A DNA stretch of 64,000 nucleotides from Coleophoma eucalyptorum (Eukaryota; Ascomycota; Leotiomycetes; Helotiales; Dermateaceae), in NCBI GenBank assembly GCA_026120035.1, contig JALRME010000005.1, positions 1,302,001 to 1,366,000 on the forward strand. Reading direction: 5' to 3'. Made by a program: the position numbers and the translations under genes. The notes under the pieces were generated by a model, which did no database searches, was not told the DNA's origin, and worked only from the letters and a program-made list of their open reading frames with translations. Numbering within the stretch: the first letter of the stretch is position 1; each line of letters begins with the position of its first letter. This document shows positions 57,648 through 64,000 of this stretch, piece after piece.

Positions 57648-59727
57648 TTTGAGATATGTGCTGGTGAGTTGCGTGGTTGTAGAATGAGCTGAGCTGGTCT
57701 GGGGACAGCTTGCTGGAATCTGGAGAACTCGCTGTTGATAGATGACAGCTTGCCGTAGCCGAGTGGCGCTAACTTTGCTCAGGGGTAAGCCGGGGAAGAG
57801 TTTGGGCTTTAGCGACGACGACAACAACGTCAATTCCTTAGTGGAAATGTCAACGTGATCGGCTCTTCTATGTTCTCTGGAGATTCAAGTTGATTTCCTG
57901 TCTTCCATACATTGGTATTTGGTCGGAACTTTCAAGGAAATCTTCCTGTCTCTTTTTCTAGGCTCCAAGCTAGCTTTCCGCCCCTTCTCAATCCTTGGGT
58001 CTAAATGTCACATACTCTCTTCCCTTCTATTAACTTAGTTTTCACATTCGTCATTAGTGGAATTGTCGTTCTTCTCTGTTAATATTCCTTGAATATGGCA
58101 TCATGTTGCTGGGATTTCTGTTTCTTCCCCAAATATGTCACCTGCCGCTATGTCTTCTGCCTGTTGTTCTCTTTCGTTTGCTCTGATTTGGTCTTTGATT
58201 CCTGACTATTCTACCTCTTTCCTACTGGAACCTCGTTTGATACTGCAAAGAGATTGGTTGAATTGGTAAGACAAGTTTAGAGGCGAACCTTCAATCCAAC
58301 TGACACCGAGACGATTGGAAACCAAGGAGTAGAGTAAATTGGATGTATTTATCAATATCTTGCAGTATGGAGATTGTGGCGGTCAGCTCTTCAGTTCTAT
58401 CCTCACTGCCAGATTTATTGGCCGCGGTGAATGATGGCTTTTTGTATCGTTGGAAGTGCCAATATTGTTGTCTTGAAGTTGCCATCAGTTCGCATTATAC
58501 TCAGTAGAGAGATGCGAATACTTGCTTGCACTGCGGTTTTGAACAAGGTTTAGTGGACCATTCCAAAGCTGTTTTATATTATACGGTTTTCTAAACCTTC
58601 TCATCTGGAGTTCGAAACATAAGTACGATGATTACGCCAAGCAAACGGGGCGGGTAGAACCAACCATATAAGATTATAGTTGAGTGCCAGCTCCGATTAA
58701 CATTTACACTGCCCGAGACTTGGTATTTGAAGCCGCAGCCTTGTAAAGAGAGCGTGCATAGCATTGCCCAGGCGAGTACAGTCGGTACTTTAATAGCCTA
58801 CGGTTTTACTTGAGCTTCAGACTTGTGAAAACTCCGTATACCACTCAAAGAGCCATAATATTGAACTTTTCGTATAATTGTAGTCTTTTACTTCGACAGG
58901 AAAGGAAAACTCTTGAAGAGCCTAGTGCTGACATTGTGTTCCTCGCTTATACGCGACGTGCATTCATTTAACAACTACGACTGGCCGCTTCCAAGCCCTC
59001 TAAAATTAGCAAAACCTCATTAGGAGAAATTGGATCATTTCATGTAAAGAAAATTAGGCTAAATGATGAGTTTTTGCTACCGCCTCGGCAAAAGAGGCTC
59101 TCATCCAGCTCAGCTGCTTCATGATCACCTTTTGATGTAAGCACCAAGCATTAGAATTTAGATAGACCAATATTTCCATTGATCTACTGCAGCTGACGAG
59201 ATATTACCGGTATATACTTTAACTGGCTATAGATATAACCGAAATCAAGTTTATTGCCTCTTTTCTAGAGCCAATCCATATTAACTTCTCTTATGCCGGC
59301 ACCACCTTTCAGAACAATATGATTACTTGTGGCAACCATATATGCTGCATTAAGATGTAAGCTATGACAATTACTGCCAAGTTGCATAGTTTTAATCCTG
59401 GAGAAGGTATCACTCCGGGTCGATGTAGATGTAGTGAAGCTACATACTACCATTTACGCAAGGATATGGAAATTGAGAATTGATCGACCGGATATATGTA
59501 CCAGCCAATGACAAGGAAAGTTGTGATATGCTATGCCCAGACAACTTCTGTTTCAAGAATTGTGAATTTGAACTTCGCCTGAGGAGTATCATACACCATT
59601 TATTAAATGGAGGCTTAGTCATGTTCATTGACTATAGAGCTGGTTATGTCAACCAGATATCCCTTCAACGCCTCCCAGTGATCCTTCCAACGCCTATACT
59701 GATCCATCTCAAAGACACCACGCACAT
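57648..59727. other. 2.1-kb intergenic region
   Basis: Promoter of glucosidase II beta and 3' flank of the Rtf2 gene. Pyrimidine-rich near 57850-58250; then AT-rich. No tRNA or open frame with coding character seen. Confidence 0.5.
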
Positions 59728-60684
59728 CTAAGCCTTCTTTGGTAACGAAAATCCTCTAGTCATGAAATCTCCGCCAGTCCTCGAAGCAGAATCGTATCCC
59801 GAACTGGAAAACAAGCTCTTCAGGTTATCATTCATGCCCAATTTCCGCCTCTTATTGCTCTCCTCTTGTTCCTCCAATACTTTCGTAGTCAAAGAGGCTG
59901 TCGCGGAATTCTTGATGCTTCCTAACGCTGTAGTGGAACCATTCTTGGATGTTGTACCTAATACTTTCTTCTCAATACCATTCAAGCCGTCCTTTGGCCT
60001 CGCTTTATCAGGTCCAGCACTGGTGGCGTTGATTTTCTCCTCCTTTGCACTTGCGTTTATCGCGGCTTCAGCATTCTTCTTCCTCTTCTTGCTCCCAGGT
60101 GCCTTCTTCAACGAATGCGTCAATCCAGCTTCCTTCAATTTCGCGACTCTTGTAGCCAACCTGTCGATGTCTTCTTTCGCAAGTGGCAAAATGGAAATCA
60201 CATCTGTGGTCGCGTACTGCTCATTACATTCCACACATACATCTCCTTGGACTTCCTTAATCGCCGCCTCCGCGAAGGTATGCCCACAGGGTACCAGGTA
60301 CACAGATTTGGTAAGAGGACCCAATTCCTTGCTTGTAATTGGGCATAATCTCTTCTCCTCTCTTCCGCTCTTCTCGATCTTGAACTTCACTTCCACAATG
60401 TCCTTCAGGCTCTTGACTCGTCCCTGGAGTACCTCCTCCTTTTCCTTCTGAGGCGCTTCGTCGCTCGGTATCAGATATTCGATTACAGCGTCTTTGTTGT
60501 ATAAGTTCCCACCACTATCTGAGACGATGGGCTCGGCAAGCGGCCGGTTCGAGAGGGGACAGTAAGTCCAGTGATGGGTTTGCGCCTCGAGCTGCGTAGC
60601 TTTCAGTTCAGAGGTATTTGGGTTGCGCGCAGCATTTTTGACGAGTTCTCGCCGAGTAGGGATACTACCACCATCATTACCCAT
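59728..60684 (-). CDS. rtf2: Rtf2-family replication termination factor-like protein, 318 aa
   Basis: Rtf2 works at stalled replication forks in fission yeast; plant and animal forms also touch splicing. The frame starts MGNDGGSIPTRRELVKN, the characteristic opening of the family, then WTYCPLSNRPLAEPIVSD..LYNKDAVIEYL and a degenerate RING/U-box-like zinc region CPITSKEL.. YLVPCGHTF..CVECNEQY. A basic KRKKN stretch and Lys-rich tail follow, suiting nuclear location. Single exon, usual length for the family. Divergent from the TOR gene (559 bp between starts). Confidence 0.93.
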   Translation of the reverse strand: MGNDGGSIPTRRELVKNAARNPNTSELKATQLEAQTHHWTYCPLSNRPLAEPIVSDSGGNLYNKDAVIEYLIPSDEAPQKEKEEVLQGRVKSLKDIVEVKFKIEKSGREEKRLCPITSKELGPLTKSVYLVPCGHTFAEAAIKEVQGDVCVECNEQYATTDVISILPLAKEDIDRLATRVAKLKEAGLTHSLKKAPGSKKRKKNAEAAINASAKEEKINATSAGPDKARPKDGLNGIEKKVLGTTSKNGSTTALGSIKNSATASLTTKVLEEQEESNKRRKLGMNDNLKSLFSSSGYDSASRTGGDFMTRGFSLPKKA

Positions 60685-61243
60685 GTTGAAGAATGTTTTG
60701 CGACACTGGCGATGTGGATTTGGTTTGGTTAAAGGTTTGGGGATAGGAGAGAAAGATTCCAGAGGAGGCGTACGATAAAGATGCAGGTTGTGATTAAGCT
60801 ACCCCGCAAAATGCTAATCAGAGTCCTTTATCAAGGTGTGGCTGAAAGATGTCTGGTTATGAATTATAAGCAGACCTCGAGGATTTCAAAAATGTAATTT
60901 CCGATTTTGGTCCTGTAGGGGTAATATAAATACCGTTTCCTAAGTTTGTCACAACACATTCGGACCATTTATCTAATCTCTTCAGCAAGTAGTATGGTTT
61001 CCGATATGATGTAGAAGGCGCGCAAAAACTGATAGCGATGAGGCTCATCGGATCAATATTCCCTCCGAAGCCGCTAAACAGGGTTGCATAGTAAAGCCGA
61101 GAGAGCTTGTCAGAAGATCACTTTCATACAGCCAACACCAACATTTCCACTTCGTACGTCGAGATTGAGAAAGCTCTTACAGCATATGGACCGCTATGTG
61201 CTGCGCACATTGATTTTGGAGCTGGTAGAAGTGTCCCAACAAG
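60685..61243. other. Divergent promoter between Rtf2 and TOR genes
   Basis: 559 bp with small overlapping open frames of no coding character. Nothing else recognised. Confidence 0.5.
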
Positions 61244-64000
61244 ATGTCTCACCAAGACATTCTTGCGCGGATCGACAAGGACCTGCGCAACCGGTATAGT
61301 CAAGTTGCGTTCTATTTGCATTGACACAGCTGACACAAGGCGACAACAGAAGTAGTGACGATGTTCGAAAGAGAGCAGCAGATCAGCTCAGAGAGCTTGT
61401 GATAGTAGCGGCAAGAGGTAGGACCGCAATCTGTTTCAACCGGGCTATTGGCGAGACTCGAGGATACCGCTGACATGCGCGATCGTAGACTACCCACAAG
61501 AACGATTCGGAGAGTTTTACGCAACCGTAAATAATAAAGTCGCGCATCTAATTCAAAATGCAAGCGATCCTTCGGAAAGATTGGGTGGTATCCACGCCTT
61601 GGATGCTCTCATCGACTTCGACGGCGTTGATGCGGCGCAAAAAACAACAAGGTTTACGCAATCACTGCGAAAGGTATTCTTAACAAAGGATTTAGTTGCG
61701 ATGCAACCTGCTGCAGTCGCGCTTGGAAAACTTTGCAGACCAGGAGGATCTCTTATTGCAGAGCTCGTCGAGAGTGAAGTGAAAACTGCTCTCGAATGGC
61801 TACAATCAGATCGAGTCGAGGAAAAGAGATATGCAGCGGTGCTCATATTGAGGGAGCTTAGCAGAAATGCGCCAACTCTCATGTACACATTTGTTGGCCT
61901 TATATTCGACCTGATATGGGTTGGACTACGGGACCAGCGCCTCCTCATCAGATCTACAGCAGCAGAGGCTATAAGCGCATGTTTCCAAATTATCCGAGAG
62001 CGTGACCAGGGACTGCGGCAGTCATGGCAAAATAAAATATATGATGAGGCTGTCCAGGGCGTCAAACAAGGCACCGTGGAGTATGTCCATGGCTCACTTC
62101 TTGTGATCAAAGAGCTACTTCAGCAGGGAGGGATGTTTATGCACGAACATTACCAAGAAGTTTGCGAGATTGTCTTTCGACATAAAGACCATAGAGATGC
62201 AACGATCCGGAAAACGGTGGTTATCCTGATCCCAGAACTTGCAGACTACTCTCCCTCGGAGTTCGCAGCATCTTATCTCCACAAATTTATGGTGTTCCTC
62301 TCGGGTATGCTGAAGAAAGACAAAGACCGTAATGACGCCTTTGTAGCAATTGGTAAGATTGCAAATGCGGTCAAGAGTGCTATTGCACCATACCTAGATG
62401 CCGTGTTGATTTACGTAAGAGATGGGTTGAGTCTCAAATCGTTAGTATTATCCATCATACCTCTGTAATAACGCTGACTATTTTTAGACGGCGAAGTGGT
62501 ACAGTTGACCCTGTATTTGACTGCATCAGTCGTCTAGCTGTTGCTGTTGGGCAAACCTTAAGCAAATATATGGAAGCATTGCTTGACCCAATTTTTGCTT
62601 GCGAGCTAACTCCAAAATTAACGCAAGCATTGGTAGACATGGCCTTTTATATACCACCTGTCAAGCCTGTCATCCAAGGCCGCCTTTTAGATATGCTTAG
62701 TCAAGTTCTTTGCGGCGAGCCTTTCAAGCCACTTGGTGCACCGACACCCAACAGTATTGCAGCAGCCCCAGTGGTACCAAAGGATTCGAAAGATCCTCTT
62801 GCATATGAGCATCGACAGGCTGAGATTAAGCTTGCTCTGAACACCTTGGGAAGCTTTGACTTCTCTGGGCACGTGCTCAATGAGTTTGTTCGTGATGTGG
62901 CCATAAAATATGTTGAGGACGAGAATCCAGAAATCAGAGAGGCCGCTGCCTTGACCTGTTGTCAGTTGTACGTTCGAGACCCGATTGTCAACCAAACCAG
63001 CTATCATGCAATCCAGGTCGTCAGTGAGGTTATTGAGAAGCTGCTCACTGTCGGTATCGGGGATCCTGATGCCTCAATCCGAAGAACTGTGCTGGCAGCA
63101 CTGGATGAGCGATTTGATCGCCATCTTGCAAAAGCAGAAAATATTCGGACTCTATTCCTTGCTCTGAACGATGAAGTATTTAGTATCCGAGAGGTTGCAA
63201 TCGCAATCATTGGCAGACTCACGCATGTCAACCCGGCCTATGTCGTCCCTGCCCTTCGAAAGACCTTGGTCCAGATGCTCACTGAGCTTGAATTTTCAGA
63301 TGTTGCTAGAAACAAAGAGGAAAGCGCCAAGCTACTGAGTCTGCTTGTACAAAACTCCCAGAGGTTGATCAAGTCCTATGTGGACCCGATGATCTCTGTA
63401 CTACTGCCTAAGGCTCAAGATCCAAGTCCTGCAGTGGCTTCAACGATACTTGTCGCAATTGGCGAATTGGCAGCTGTTGGTGGCGAAGATATGCTTCCAT
63501 ACATCGACGAACTTATGCCTATAATCATTGAAGCTCTTCAAGACCAAAGCTCGTCTGCTAAAAGAGAGGCTGCCCTGAAGACACTGGGGCAATTGGCAAG
63601 CAACTCCGGATATGTAATCAAACCCTATCTTGATTATCCTCAATTACTTGAAATCCTACAAAGTATTATTCGAGGGGAGCCGCAAAGGGCACCGATACGC
63701 CAGGAGACAATTAAGCTAATGGGTATTTTGGGTGCCCTTGATCCCTACCGACATCAACAAGTAGAAGAACAATCACCGGAAATGCGCCTACGGCTTGAAT
63801 CGAATCAATTGACCGACATATCATTGATGATGACTGGCCTTACGCCCTCGAGCAAGGAGTATTTTCCAACTGTTGTCATCAACGCCCTTCTTCAGATTTT
63901 GAAGGACCCATCACTTCACATTCATCACTCAGCAGTCATTGACGCAATCATGAATATATTTAAGACACTAGGTTTGGAATGCGTATCCTTCCTGGACAAG
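61244..64000 (+). CDS. tor: TOR serine/threonine kinase, N-terminal 861 codons (partial, runs off right edge)
   Basis: TOR is the PIKK-family kinase of TORC1/TORC2, coupling nutrients to growth. Only the N-terminal HEAT-repeat part is here; the kinase domain would lie beyond the window. Exons: 61244-61293, 61350-61417, 61489-62440 and 62488-64000, with the frame exact to the last base. The first two introns are deduced: CTGACAC branch near 61330 joins LRN|RSSDDVRKRA. HEAT segments: NASDPSERLGGIHALDALIDF, then ESEVKTALEWLQSDRVEEKR with LILRELSRNAPT, and KREAALKTLGQLASNSGYV, all matching TOR order. The position of ATG 61244 is supported by the short first exon and similarity of frame. Confidence 0.92.

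Noticed and set aside
58590..58680. TTCGAAA T-loop-like sequence suggesting a tRNA
   Set aside because: No acceptor stem or anticodon arm can be drawn around it.
1..64000. CRISPR arrays, transposons, rRNA or virus-derived genes
   Set aside because: No spaced repeats, transposase or reverse-transcriptase motifs, or rRNA signatures were seen by reading.

Overview
This window is nuclear DNA of a filamentous ascomycete (Pezizomycotina; perhaps Leotiomycetes, a low-confidence guess). The evidence is the gene content: a fungal NAD(P)H nitrite reductase with Rieske tail, a fungal SREBP with a long conserved C-terminal region, a HET-domain gene, and many long disordered Ser/Pro-rich proteins. Introns are mostly short (about 40-150 nt) with GTRNGT donors and CTAAC/CTGAC branch points. 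No transposon, tRNA, rRNA or CRISPR array was recognised.

Left part (1-11 kb): the tail of a gene cut by the window edge, then on the minus strand nitrite reductase (4 exons) with a nitrogen-control type upstream region, and upstream of it, same strand, an SREBP transcription factor gene. Middle-left (11-20.3 kb): one giant gene joining two long reading frames through an obvious intron. It encodes a roughly 3,000-residue protein with a seven-helix membrane head and a very long Trp-rich tail built from at least three repeat families; two neighbouring 294-bp units are about 97% identical. 20.8-26.4 kb: a HET-domain gene with an in-frame stop that a 54-nt intron could remove, and an LRR protein.

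Middle (27.5-43.1 kb): a coiled-coil protein, a 5-exon SmgGDS-like armadillo protein, ribosomal protein eL13, a U1 snRNA gene head-to-head with eL13 (recognised from its 5' splice-site-pairing end, U1-70K and U1A loops and Sm site), an OXLD1-like mitochondrial protein, DPM3, a large nuclear-type protein with an in-frame intron, and a BTB/POZ-like protein. 43.1-49.7 kb is a 6.6-kb gene-poor stretch with homopolymer and AT tracts. Right part (49.7-64 kb): a 1,346-residue disordered protein, a small conserved protein, glucosidase II beta subunit ending in KDEL, an Rtf2-family protein, and the 5' part (861 codons) of the TOR kinase gene running off the right edge.

Most genes are housekeeping. Functional links that can be argued: SREBP next to nitrite reductase (SREBP of Aspergillus fumigatus is reported to control nitrate assimilation genes), DPM3 and glucosidase II beta (both ER glycosylation), and eL13/U1/TOR (growth and expression machinery). 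The most unusual items are the repeat-tailed membrane protein, the possible SREBP microexon in the helix-loop-helix, and the U1 gene.
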